A stretch of 22,291 nucleotides of DNA from contig DATEMK010000167.1 of assembly GCA_035275625.1 (NCBI GenBank), positions 1-22,291 on the forward strand, read 5' to 3'. Below, one piece after another: positions 1 through 7,508 of this stretch (its first letter is position 1; each line of letters begins with the position of its first letter). Under the pieces are notes generated by a model. It was not told the origin of the DNA and did not search any database. It saw only the letters and a program-made list of their open reading frames with translations. This stretch comes from DATEMK01 sp035275625. GTDB lineage: Bacteria; Bacteroidota; Bacteroidia; AKYH767-A; OLB10. Both the position numbers and the translations under genes were made by a program.

Positions 1-39
1 AATCCAAAAAAAATAATTTTTATTTGCAAAAACATTAAT

Positions 40-47
40 TATACTTG
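40..47 (+). promoter_or_regulatory. possible -7 promoter element of the OmpA gene
   Basis: TATACTTG matches the Bacteroidetes -7 consensus TAnnTTTG with one mismatch and would give a leader of about 45 bases. A TTTG lies at 23-26, but the 13-base gap is shorter than the usual -33/-7 spacing. The call is therefore weak. Confidence 0.25.
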
Positions 48-98
48 CAACCAAATCCAAACAATTAATTTTTAAAAATTCCAAAAACATTAAATTCC

Positions 99-1604
99 AT
101 GAAACTAAAAATTACTATTCTATTGCTTTGCCTGTTTGCCCTGTCTGATATAACTATGGCACAGGAAACCCCTCCGCCAGCGTCAAGCGAGACAAACTCC
201 TCATCCAGTAATTATGGATTGCCACGGAAAAAAGATTTTGACAAATGGTCTATCGGAATTTTCGGTGGTGTTAACTGGTTCCAGGGAGACTTGCAAAATT
301 CAGAAAACAACAGCAGCATTTGGGACAATCTTACAGACCCTGTATTTGGATTAAAAATCGGCTACCAGATGACACATTCTTTTCAACTTAACGTGAGAGG
401 CAATTATACCAAACTCACCGGTGAGGAAAATGACATCAGGATGCGTTTACCCGAAGCCAAATATGACCAGGAGTATTCAATAAAAAACGCCAGTTTTGAA
501 ACCCGTGTTATACAGGGAACTATAAATATGAATTACACGCTGGGTAACATCAGTTTTGTACAGCGTAATAAAAGATTTCACCTTTTTGGCGAAATTGGAG
601 TAGGAATATTTTCTTTCAGCCCTAAGGTGAAAGGGCTTTTGCTTTGGAATAATGTTACACCGCACCCCGACTCTCTCCTGGTAGACAGGTCAAATATTAC
701 AGAAGGATTGATTGCCGGAAGCCTTGGAGCAAAATATCAGTTCGGAAGATTTGATATCAACTTAATGTTTACGTATAACAAAACGCTTACTGATGCAATA
801 GATTGGGCTCATGATGCAAAAACCGAATCTGATAATTATACCTTCTTTACTTTAGGTCTGAATTACACATTGGGCAAAAAACAAGCAATGATGGAATGGG
901 TAAACCCGATGGAAGTGGTGTATAATGACATGGCTGAACTGAAAGATAAAATGGATATTATTTCCGGTGATAAAGACAAGGATGGGGTTTCTGACATGTT
1001 TGACAAAGACAACTCAACTGCTGAAGGCACCAAGGTGTATGGTGATGGTACCATGGTAGATACTGATGGCGATGGAATTCCGGATGGCAAAGACTCAGAT
1101 CCGTTTAGTCAGAAAGGCGCAAAAGTGGACGCCAATGGAGTTGAAGTGGATACTGATGGCGATGGCGTTCCCGACAGCCGCGATTTGGAGCCCAATACTC
1201 CGAAAGGAAGTCTCACCAATTTCCAGGGTATTGCCATTGATAAAGCACTGAATGAAAGCGGATCAAGCAGCAATGCAGTGGGATGGCTGCCGCCTATTTT
1301 CTTTGACCTGGATAAAACGGAAGTAAAAGCATCTCAGCGTGACAGGGTTCTTATTATTGCCAAAATTCTTTTGAATAATCCAAACCTGAAGTTGAACATT
1401 ATTGGAAATTGCGATCCATCTGCCGGTGAAAATTACAATCAGAAATTAGGACAGAAAAGAGCTGATGCTGTTAAAAATCACCTTGTAAAACATTATGGTA
1501 TAGATGAAGCAAGGCTTTCTACAAATTCGAAAGGCGAAAAAGAACAGCTTGCCAAGAAACTCAATCCTATGAACAGAAGGGTTGATTTTGAAGTGGCCAA
1601 ATAG
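99..1604 (+). CDS. OmpA-family outer-membrane protein with TSP3 calcium-type repeats
   Basis: Likely an outer-membrane protein that tethers the envelope to peptidoglycan. Residues 1-22 form a signal peptide ending in MAQ. Residues about 45-265 are rich in alternating aromatic/polar beta strands, as expected of a small N-terminal beta barrel. Residues 291-368 contain acidic thrombospondin type 3 repeats (DKDKDGVSD, DTDGDGIPD, DTDGDGVPD), which bind calcium in known members. Residues about 398-501 are an OmpA C-terminal domain: FFDLDKTEV, the GNCD motif with D439 in place of the usual GHTD, the YNQKLGQKRA helix, and NRRVDFEV with R494. D439 and R494 sit where family members bind diaminopimelate. 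The barrel-TSP3-OmpA layout is common in Bacteroidetes. The gene stands alone, with its own terminator, and the ATG is the first one before the signal peptide. The domain assignment is secure; a porin role is not shown. Confidence 0.93.
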   Translation: MKLKITILLLCLFALSDITMAQETPPPASSETNSSSSNYGLPRKKDFDKWSIGIFGGVNWFQGDLQNSENNSSIWDNLTDPVFGLKIGYQMTHSFQLNVRGNYTKLTGEENDIRMRLPEAKYDQEYSIKNASFETRVIQGTINMNYTLGNISFVQRNKRFHLFGEIGVGIFSFSPKVKGLLLWNNVTPHPDSLLVDRSNITEGLIAGSLGAKYQFGRFDINLMFTYNKTLTDAIDWAHDAKTESDNYTFFTLGLNYTLGKKQAMMEWVNPMEVVYNDMAELKDKMDIISGDKDKDGVSDMFDKDNSTAEGTKVYGDGTMVDTDGDGIPDGKDSDPFSQKGAKVDANGVEVDTDGDGVPDSRDLEPNTPKGSLTNFQGIAIDKALNESGSSSNAVGWLPPIFFDLDKTEVKASQRDRVLIIAKILLNNPNLKLNIIGNCDPSAGENYNQKLGQKRADAVKNHLVKHYGIDEARLSTNSKGEKEQLAKKLNPMNRRVDFEVAK

Positions 1605-1625
1605 TTTCTTGTAAAAAAAATGAAG

Positions 1626-1655
1626 AGGCTGTCTCAAAAGCGAGGCAGCCTTTTT
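1626..1655 (+). terminator. intrinsic terminator, probably bidirectional
   Basis: A 10-bp stem pairs 1626-1635 (AGGCTGTCTC) with 1642-1651 (GAGGCAGCCT), with one G-T wobble and a 6-base loop. A T-rich run (TTTTTATTTTT) follows, 22 bases after the OmpA stop. On the left is a run of eight A (1613-1620), so the hairpin could also stop transcription arriving from the convergent gene that ends at 1706. Confidence 0.85.
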
Positions 1656-1705
1656 ATTTTTAAAATGGAACCGGACATATTGCGATTCATGCAACCCGTT
1701 ACATC

Positions 1706-2479
1706 TTATTTAAAATCAATCCTGATTATATCTCCGTAATTCATTCCAAGCAACCCGGCAGCATTCCCTTGGTTTAATGCAAGTTCAAGATATCCTGCTG
1801 AATTAAACAGGGCAAGCAACTGACCTCTTTCTGCATCACTGTATTTTTCGCTGAGTGAATTTATGATATACTCATTTCTGCGTGCATTGATTTCAAATTT
1901 TTTTCCATTGCCTATACGGTCAAACAATTTTCTTGTAATATTTGTCACCACGTTTTCATAGGCATCAATATAAATCACCGTTCCTTTTATTATTTTATCT
2001 TCAATCACCGGGCGCAAATGTGTTTTTGTAACAAAACTTTCTAATGGCTTTCCTGATTTTTTTAATTCTTTGCCCTGAGCTAAATTGGAAACAATTGAAA
2101 TTGCTGCTGCCTGGTCAAACCCCGTATGCTTTTCTGAAGAGGGCTCAATAGTGATTATTTCCTCAGGAGTTTCATCGAATACAAGAGAAAAAAAACCGTC
2201 ATTGGTGCCAATGAAGTATTGTCCGTTGTGCCTTACGGCAATCATGCCTGCTTCGCTTTCAGCCTGCGCCACAATACCGACAATGTGAATAGTTCCATTG
2301 GGAAATTTCTGATACGCATTCCTGAAAATAAACGCTCCGTTTAACAAATCAAATGGTTGTACAAAATGGCTGATGTCAATAATGGTAATATTTTCAGCGG
2401 TGTTGAGAAGGGAGGCTTTCAATGCGCCAACGTAAAAATCCCTGATTCCCCAATCAGTGGTAAGCGTAACTATTTGCAT
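1706..2479 (-). CDS. SAM hydroxide adenosyltransferase / chlorinase-fluorinase family protein (DUF62-like)
   Basis: This 257-residue protein has the full length and both domains of the DUF62 family, whose studied members cleave S-adenosylmethionine to adenosine and methionine using water, or halide in specialised members. Visible signatures are TLTTDWGIRDFYVG (residues 6-18), IIDISHFVQPFD (34-44), YFIGTNDGFFSL (88-99), YIDAYENVVTNI (170-181) and the C-terminal domain ending in GLLGMNYGDIIRI. Two hallmark spots differ from the family as I know it. The VDPGVG-type segment after IHI is replaced by G-I-V-A-Q-A-E-S-E (68-76), so the catalytic Asp position appears to be Val70. The usual PDNG reads TNDG (91-94). 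Activity may therefore be altered. The gene stands alone and points toward the OmpA gene; it diverges from phoH. Confidence 0.85.
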   Translation of the reverse strand: MQIVTLTTDWGIRDFYVGALKASLLNTAENITIIDISHFVQPFDLLNGAFIFRNAYQKFPNGTIHIVGIVAQAESEAGMIAVRHNGQYFIGTNDGFFSLVFDETPEEIITIEPSSEKHTGFDQAAAISIVSNLAQGKELKKSGKPLESFVTKTHLRPVIEDKIIKGTVIYIDAYENVVTNITRKLFDRIGNGKKFEINARRNEYIINSLSEKYSDAERGQLLALFNSAGYLELALNQGNAAGLLGMNYGDIIRIDFK

Positions 2480-2505
2480 TTTACTTTATCGTTATTATTC
2501 ATGTT

Positions 2506-2539
2506 CAATTGTAACCGATAAAAATAACGCTTCTGCAAA
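2506..2539 (-). promoter_or_regulatory. candidate -33/-7 promoter of the DUF62-like gene
   Basis: Read on the minus strand, TTTG (2539-2536) is followed after 22 bases by TACAATTG (2513-2506), one mismatch from TAnnTTTG. The start codon at 2479 is 26 bases further on. This fits the Bacteroidetes primary sigma-factor pattern, but it rests on sequence pattern alone. Confidence 0.4.
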
Positions 2540-2589
2540 AATGAGTTCAGAAACTTTGAAATACTTTTTAACAATTCTATTAACTACAG

Positions 2590-2681
2590 AAAGTTTAAAG
2601 TTTAAAGTCTAAAGTTTAAAGTTCGTCTAAAAGTTCTTTAACTTTGAACTTCCAACTTACTCAGAACTCCGAACTAAATAC
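2590..2681. repeat. heptamer array (AAAGTTT-type) with dyad symmetry, upstream of phoH
   Basis: Five consecutive 7-bp units lie at 2590-2624, four of them AAAGTTY and one AAAGTCT. After 15 bases come further units of period 7 in the opposite sense at 2640-2681 (AACTTTG, AACTTCC, AACTTAC, then more diverged units). Bases from the two halves can pair as an imperfect hairpin. The array overlaps the probable phoH promoter. Similar arrays occur at 7394, 7473, 9263 and 9762. Confidence 0.75.
2639..2646 (+). promoter_or_regulatory. candidate -7 element of phoH inside the heptamer array
   Basis: TAACTTTG is an exact match to TAnnTTTG. It lies 45 bases before the TTG start. About 20 bases upstream the array supplies a TTTA rather than the usual TTTG, so the -33 half is weak. 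Confidence 0.4.
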
Positions 2682-2691
2682 TCCCTGCTAA

Positions 2692-3642
2692 TTGAAAGAA
2701 CTCATTCTCCCGATCGAATTTACCAACCCTGTTGACTTTTTAGGAATCAACGATGCCAACCTGGAGCTGATACAAAAAAAATTTCCGGCTCTTAAAATTG
2801 TTTCACGCGGCAATGAATTAAAAATCATCGGTGATGAAATCCAGGTGGAACAGCTTCATGAAAAAATGAAGGAACTGATTCAACATTTTGAAAAAACCGG
2901 GTACCTGACAGCTGATGATGTTAAACTTTTTTTAAATGGCAACGGAGCTGAATCTTCCTTAAAAAAAGAATCCTCTGCCGAAATACTGGTTTACGGACAA
3001 AACGGAATTACTGTAAAAGCCCGCACTCCAAACCAGCAGCGCATGGTGACAAGTTCTGAAAAAAACGATATTGTTTTTGCTATCGGGCCTGCCGGAACAG
3101 GGAAAACTTATACAGCCGTTGCCCTTGCGGTTCGCGCGTTAAAGAATAAGGAAATCCGCAGAATCATCTTAACCCGGCCGGCTGTTGAAGCAGGAGAAAA
3201 TCTCGGCTTTCTTCCGGGCGATATGAAAGAAAAAATTGATCCGTATCTCCGTCCGCTTTATGATGCCTTATATGATATGATTCCCGGAGAAAAATTAAAA
3301 ACATTTCTTGAAAACGGAGTGATTGAAGTGGCGCCACTCGCCTTCATGCGCGGCAGGACACTTGACAATGCTTTTGTAATTTTAGATGAGGCGCAAAATG
3401 CCACCGAAAGCCAGTTAAAAATGTTTCTTACCCGCATGGGGCCATCAGCAAAATTTATTGTGACCGGTGATATAACACAAATTGACCTTCCCGCAAAACA
3501 ACCCTCCGGGTTAATATCTTCCATTAAAATTTTAAAAGATATTGAAGGTATTGATTTTATTTTTCTTGATGCAGGCGATGTAGTCCGGCACCGGATTGTA
3601 AAGGAGATCATTCATGCCTACCACAGGCATGAAGGGAAGTAA
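2692..3642 (+). CDS. phoH: PhoH family P-loop ATPase
   Basis: A 316-residue PhoH/PhoL-type NTPase, a cytoplasmic ATPase family often linked to RNA handling and ribosome or YbeZ-type functions; its exact role in Bacteroidetes is not established. An N-terminal helical/KH-like region (1-110) precedes the ATPase core. The core shows Walker A GPAGTGKT (132-139), the family signature TRPAVEAGENLGFLPGD (161-177), Walker B VILDEAQN (229-236), and the sensor stretch FIVTGDITQIDLP (255-267). It ends with the usual DVVRHRIV (296-303). The start is TTG at 2692: an in-frame TAA immediately precedes it (2689-2691), and the next in-frame ATG (residue 59) would cut into the N-terminal domain. The gene lies 59 bases upstream of the helicase-nuclease gene on the same strand, so cotranscription is possible. 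Confidence 0.95.
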   Translation: MKELILPIEFTNPVDFLGINDANLELIQKKFPALKIVSRGNELKIIGDEIQVEQLHEKMKELIQHFEKTGYLTADDVKLFLNGNGAESSLKKESSAEILVYGQNGITVKARTPNQQRMVTSSEKNDIVFAIGPAGTGKTYTAVALAVRALKNKEIRRIILTRPAVEAGENLGFLPGDMKEKIDPYLRPLYDALYDMIPGEKLKTFLENGVIEVAPLAFMRGRTLDNAFVILDEAQNATESQLKMFLTRMGPSAKFIVTGDITQIDLPAKQPSGLISSIKILKDIEGIDFIFLDAGDVVRHRIVKEIIHAYHRHEGK

Positions 3643-3647
3643 GAATC

Positions 3648-3688
3648 GAATGATGGATTAGCGGAACACCGGGGATCGTCCATCATTC
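3648..3688. repeat. 10-bp inverted repeat in the phoH-helicase spacer
   Basis: GAATGATGGA (3648-3657) and TCCATCATTC (3679-3688) are perfect inverted arms around a 21-base loop. It begins 6 bases after the phoH stop and has no T run, so it does not look like a standard terminator. It could be an mRNA-processing hairpin or a protein site; this is inference. Confidence 0.5.
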
Positions 3689-3701
3689 AAATATTCCATT
3701 T

Positions 3702-6700
3702 ATGCAATCATTCAACACACTTACCATTTTCCGTTCTTCAGCAGGTTCAGGAAAGACTTATACGCTTGTAAAGGAATACCTGAAACTTACGCTTTCCAAC
3801 CCGCCATCATTTAAGCAGGTTCTCGCCATTACTTTCACCAACAAAGCTACGGATGAAATGAAAAGCCGCATTGTAAAAACGCTGGTAGATTTTACAGAAG
3901 GAAAAAGCACGGAGCTGAAAGAAGAATTAAAAAACATTTTAAACAAAAGTGAAGAAAATTTTAACCTGGATGTTCAAAAACTTTTAGGATTAATACTTCA
4001 TGATTACTCCGGTTTTGCCGTTTGCACGATAGACAGTTTTTTTAATAAAGTGATTCGTTCCCTGTCAAAAGAGATGGGGCTTCCTTTGAAGTTTGACACA
4101 GAGCTTAACCAGGATGTTGTTATCCGGGAAATTACAGGACAGCTTTTGCTGGATGCAGGAAAAGATACACGGCTTACTTCCTGGCTGGAAGATTTTATTT
4201 TTTCTAAAATGAGTGAAGACAAAGGCTGGAAAATTGATGCCGAGCTTCATGGTATAGCGAGGGAATTATTCAAAGATGACTTCAGGGCTGCACACAATCC
4301 GGAAGAAAATATTTCAAATGATTTTATAAAAGAATTGCAGGCAATAAAAAACAGTTTTGAATCAGCAATGAAATCTTTTGGAAATGAATTTTCAAAAACA
4401 ATTGCTGAAAATAATGTGGCTGTTGCTGATTTTAGTTATGGCAAAAGCGGAGTTGCAGGTTATTTTGAAAAGATAAAAATGAAAATTTCTCCCAAAGATT
4501 ATGAGCCTGGAAAACGTACAACCGATGCAAATGCAGACCCGGAGAAATGGGTTTCAAAATCATCTGAGAAGAAAGGAGAAATATTGCAATTGGTTGAAGA
4601 CAGGTTACGATTCATTCTTGAAAAAATATTTAAGCACATAGAAAAGCATTTTAGAAATTATATTACTGCGGACGAAGTTTTAAAACTTATTTATGTAGCC
4701 GGCATTGTAAACAAGCTCGATGAAAAATTAAAAATTTACCGCGATGAAAACGATGTGCTGCTTATCAGCGATACCAATTTATTGCTGAAAGATTTTATTT
4801 CAGGCGCTGATGCTCCGTTCATCTATGAAAAGACAGGTAACCGTTACCGGCATTTTATGATTGATGAATTCCAGGATACTTCTGCTTTCCAATGGAACAA
4901 TATGCTGCCGCTTGTGGAAAACTCCCTCGCTGCAGGTTCTTCAGCCATGATGGTGGGCGATGCAAAACAATCCATCTACAGGTGGCGTGGAGGAAAAATG
5001 CAATTGCTTTTAAACGGAATTCAAAATGATTTGCGGCATTATGCCGCAATAACAGCTATTGAAAACCTGCAAACGAATTTCAGAAGCAGGAAAGAAATTG
5101 TTGCTTTCAATAATGCTTTTTTTACTGAAGTTCCTGCACATTTACCGCTTCCGCAAATTACGGATGAAGAAAAAAATGATTTGGTGAATGCTTATAAGTC
5201 AGAAGAAGTGGAACAAAAAATTTCCGGAAAAAATAATGAAGGCGGCTATGTTGAAGTTACTTTCTATGAAGCAAAAAATAAAAACGATGACGAAAGTGAT
5301 AATTTGAACAAAGATGAAATGGCGTTGCAACAGCTTTTGACAACTCTCCATAAATTAGTTGAGCAGGGATATGAATTGAAAGACGTTTGCATTCTTGTAA
5401 GAACAAACACACAGGGAAATGAAATTGCACGATTTTTATTCAACAACGGGTATAAAAAAATTGTTTCATCAGAGTCATTGCTTATAGGCAAAGCGCCACA
5501 GATTATTTTTCTGATCAATTTGATGAAAGTGTTAAATGATTCAGAAGATAAGGTTGCAAGGGCAGAATGTATTAATCATTATTTGACTCACATCCATGCT
5601 GCAGAAAATAAAAACGGCCACGACATTTTTAAAATCGTAAATGACACGCCATTATTTTATCAAACGCTCCCGCATGATTTCAGCAATCATTTATCAAGGT
5701 TAAAAAAGCTTCCGCTCTATGAGCTGGCAGAACAACTCACCGGAATTTTTGAACTGAATAAACAGCCCGATGCTTATATTCAGCGTTTCCAGGATTTGAT
5801 TCTTGAATACCTGGAAAAAAATCCTCCTTCACTTTCCGTTTTTCTTCAATGGTGGAACGAAGAAAATGACAGCGATAAAGCTTCCGTCATTGTTCCATCG
5901 GATGAAAATGCCATACGGATTATGAGCATTCATAAATCAAAAGGATTGCAATTCCCGGTAGTGATTATGCCTTTTCCTGACTGGGAATTGAAACCAAAAA
6001 GCAATAACATACTCTGGGTGCACAGTGACAGAAACCCTTATTCACAATATTCATTGCTTCCGGTTCATACAACTGCTGCTCTTGAAAAAACATTTTTTGT
6101 TAATCAATATAACGCTGAATTGCAGCAGACATTGATTGACAACCTTAATCTTCTTTACGTTGCTTTTACGCGCGCTGAAGAAAGGCTGTATCTTTTTTGT
6201 CCTGAAGCAAAGACAGAAAAAATCAGCAAAACATCTAATCTTATTTGCAGTGTTTTTGAATCAGGTGAAAAGTGGAAGGAGAAAATAACAGCAACAAACG
6301 GACTCAGAAAATACGCAACAGGAATGGAAACTGTAAAAGAAAAAAAGATCAGGGAAAAAAATATGGATGAAACGTCATTTGAACAGCCGCATATTATTGC
6401 TTTAAAAAAATACAATTCAAATCCCTGGCAAAATAAATTAGTGCTTGCTGTCAATAAAAATAAAATTTCTGTTGATGATGATGAAACTTTAGCAGTGAAA
6501 TCAGATTTTGGAATTTTGATGCATCACATTCTTTCCAAAATAATTTTTTTAAGTGATACTGAAAAAATAATTCACGAATTTCTGAGCAGCAAAATAATTT
6601 CAAATGAACAATCAACAGAAATTAAAAAGATAATTGAAGATGTTTTAAAAATTTGCGAACCATACAAATGGTTTTCGACTGAATGGAAAATAAAAACGGA

Positions 6701-6917
6701 AGCGCAAATGCTGCTGCCGGATGGCGCTGTTATTCGTCCGGACAGAATCATGATTAAAGGTAAAAGTGCCGTACTGCTTGATTACAAAACAGGTGAAGAA
6801 AATTCGTTGCATGAACAACAGTTGTACTCTTATGAAAAAAATCTGCTGAATGCAGGATACGAAAGTGTTGAAAAATATTTACTCTATTTAAACCCGGTAA
6901 AACTTTTGAAACTATAA
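3702..6917 (+). CDS. UvrD/AddA-type ATP-dependent helicase-nuclease (exonuclease V beta-subunit family)
   Basis: A 1071-residue superfamily 1A helicase fused to a RecB-type nuclease, probably acting in processing of double-strand DNA breaks for recombination. Helicase motifs in order: Walker A SSAGSGKT (12-19), AITFTNKAT (motif Ia, around 44), MIDEFQDTS with D388/E389 (motif II), VGDAKQSIYRWRGG (418-431, motif III), NFRSRKEI (motif IV), SIHKSKGLQFP around 742-752 (motif V) and YVAFTRAEERLYLF with R824 (motif VI). The C-terminal PD-(D/E)XK nuclease shows D1014 in RPDRI and D1027/K1029 in LLDYKTG. This is AddA architecture, somewhat shorter than Firmicutes AddA, which is usual for Bacteroidetes. 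The partner AddB-like nuclease that normally pairs with it is not in the window: phoH is upstream and a small PAS-like gene downstream on the other strand. No frameshift is visible. Confidence 0.92.
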   Translation: MQSFNTLTIFRSSAGSGKTYTLVKEYLKLTLSNPPSFKQVLAITFTNKATDEMKSRIVKTLVDFTEGKSTELKEELKNILNKSEENFNLDVQKLLGLILHDYSGFAVCTIDSFFNKVIRSLSKEMGLPLKFDTELNQDVVIREITGQLLLDAGKDTRLTSWLEDFIFSKMSEDKGWKIDAELHGIARELFKDDFRAAHNPEENISNDFIKELQAIKNSFESAMKSFGNEFSKTIAENNVAVADFSYGKSGVAGYFEKIKMKISPKDYEPGKRTTDANADPEKWVSKSSEKKGEILQLVEDRLRFILEKIFKHIEKHFRNYITADEVLKLIYVAGIVNKLDEKLKIYRDENDVLLISDTNLLLKDFISGADAPFIYEKTGNRYRHFMIDEFQDTSAFQWNNMLPLVENSLAAGSSAMMVGDAKQSIYRWRGGKMQLLLNGIQNDLRHYAAITAIENLQTNFRSRKEIVAFNNAFFTEVPAHLPLPQITDEEKNDLVNAYKSEEVEQKISGKNNEGGYVEVTFYEAKNKNDDESDNLNKDEMALQQLLTTLHKLVEQGYELKDVCILVRTNTQGNEIARFLFNNGYKKIVSSESLLIGKAPQIIFLINLMKVLNDSEDKVARAECINHYLTHIHAAENKNGHDIFKIVNDTPLFYQTLPHDFSNHLSRLKKLPLYELAEQLTGIFELNKQPDAYIQRFQDLILEYLEKNPPSLSVFLQWWNEENDSDKASVIVPSDENAIRIMSIHKSKGLQFPVVIMPFPDWELKPKSNNILWVHSDRNPYSQYSLLPVHTTAALEKTFFVNQYNAELQQTLIDNLNLLYVAFTRAEERLYLFCPEAKTEKISKTSNLICSVFESGEKWKEKITATNGLRKYATGMETVKEKKIREKNMDETSFEQPHIIALKKYNSNPWQNKLVLAVNKNKISVDDDETLAVKSDFGILMHHILSKIIFLSDTEKIIHEFLSSKIISNEQSTEIKKIIEDVLKICEPYKWFSTEWKIKTEAQMLLPDGAVIRPDRIMIKGKSAVLLDYKTGEENSLHEQQLYSYEKNLLNAGYESVEKYLLYLNPVKLLKL

Positions 6918-6962
6918 TCTTGTGCCGAAGACATCCCTTCGGGAAAACGCGAAACCCCGGAT

Positions 6963-7352
6963 TCACTCGAACAACCGGTCCTTTTTATTTATCTTCTCCT
7001 TAAAGTGTATGGAGTTGTCATAAATAAACCAGACAATTGATTCGCCATCGGGATTTTCAACTTTTGAAAAAATAAAATCACACATGCCTGTGTATTCTGA
7101 AAAAGATAATTCAACATTCGGAAAGAAGAGCGGCTCATCAGTTGGCTTCAGGTGAAGGAGCTTTTTGTAAATTTTTTTTATAAAAGGAAACTGCAACATC
7201 AACGAATTGCCCATTATTACCCCGGTATTGAAAAGCGAATTGTCACTTTCCACAATAAAACCTTTTTTGTTAAAAGAAATGCATTGACATTTCTTTGGTT
7301 GCACCGGGATGAAATTGCTGAAGCTCATTTCAATGGTTTTTATTTTTATCAT
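6963..7352 (-). CDS. small hypothetical protein, PAS-domain-like, possibly a sensor remnant
   Basis: 129 residues, no signal peptide or membrane segment. I recognise no specific family. The order of elements (a strand around ISFNKKGFIVESDNS, a helix region around MGNSLMLQFPFIKKIYKKLL, then two long strands GMCDFIFSKVEN and ESIVWFIYDNSIHFKEK) resembles the PAS domain at the front of many Bacteroidetes sensor kinases. In those, such a segment is followed by a linker helix and a kinase. Here the protein stops directly after that linker (KEKINKKDRLFE), and the next 45 bases lead into the end of the helicase gene, so no kinase follows. It could be a stand-alone PAS protein or a decayed sensor. The start at 7352 is the first ATG; an alternative ATG lies at 7328. 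Existence as a gene is likely, function unknown. Confidence 0.6.
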   Translation of the reverse strand: MIKIKTIEMSFSNFIPVQPKKCQCISFNKKGFIVESDNSLFNTGVIMGNSLMLQFPFIKKIYKKLLHLKPTDEPLFFPNVELSFSEYTGMCDFIFSKVENPDGESIVWFIYDNSIHFKEKINKKDRLFE

Positions 7353-7393
7353 ACTTAAAATTTTCTAAAAAGTTACGTACAGGAGGTTTCTGT

Positions 7394-7414
7394 TTTCAAA
7401 TTTCAGATTTCGAG
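7394..7414. repeat. short heptamer array (TTTC-type) upstream of the P5C dehydrogenase gene
   Basis: Three consecutive 7-bp units TTTCAAA, TTTCAGA, TTTCGAG. The surrounding bases form an imperfect hairpin, with CTGTTTT (7390-7396) opposite AAAACAG (7423-7429). It belongs to the same class of period-7 sequence as the arrays at 2590, 7473, 9263 and 9762. Confidence 0.55.
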
Positions 7415-7451
7415 CTGAACTCAAAACAGAATTTAGCTTCCCGTTTTTTCT

Positions 7452-7459
7452 TAATTTTG
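7452..7459 (+). promoter_or_regulatory. candidate -7 promoter element of the P5C dehydrogenase gene
   Basis: TAATTTTG matches TAnnTTTG exactly and would give a leader of roughly 40-45 bases before the ATG at 7509. No clear TTTG -33 box lies at the right distance; the nearest is a TTTAG about 20 bases upstream. Confidence 0.4.
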
Positions 7460-7472
7460 CAAACTGTTTTTT

Positions 7473-7500
7473 AAATCGTAAATTTTAAATCGTAAATCGT
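7473..7500. repeat. heptamer array (AAATCGT-type) in the leader of the P5C dehydrogenase gene
   Basis: Four consecutive 7-bp units: AAATCGT, AAATTTT, AAATCGT, AAATCGT, ending 8 bases before the start codon. If the -7 box at 7452 is right, this array is transcribed as part of the 5' leader. Confidence 0.7.
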
Positions 7501-7508
7501 ACATCCGT

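Noticed and set aside
863..1251. Overlapping frames on both strands within the TSP3 repeats (863-1090 minus, 1066-1251 plus)
   Set aside because: They arise from the repetitive GAT-GGC codons of the OmpA-family gene and show no domain or signal of their own.
2590..2681. Possible CRISPR-like array
   Set aside because: Units are 7 bp, contiguous and degenerate, with no spacers of constant length and no cas genes nearby.
2692..6917. phoH plus helicase-nuclease as a defence system
   Set aside because: Both match ordinary housekeeping families (PhoH ATPase, AddA-type repair enzyme), with no restriction, toxin or mobile genes around them.
6925..6942. CCGAAG/CTTCGG hairpin after the helicase gene as a terminator
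   Set aside because: The stem is only 6 bp and no T run follows on either strand, so a terminator call is not supported.
7152..7358. 68-residue plus-strand frame opposite the PAS-like gene
   Set aside because: It lies entirely within the span of the longer minus-strand frame apart from six bases, has no family resemblance and no promoter or leader of its own.
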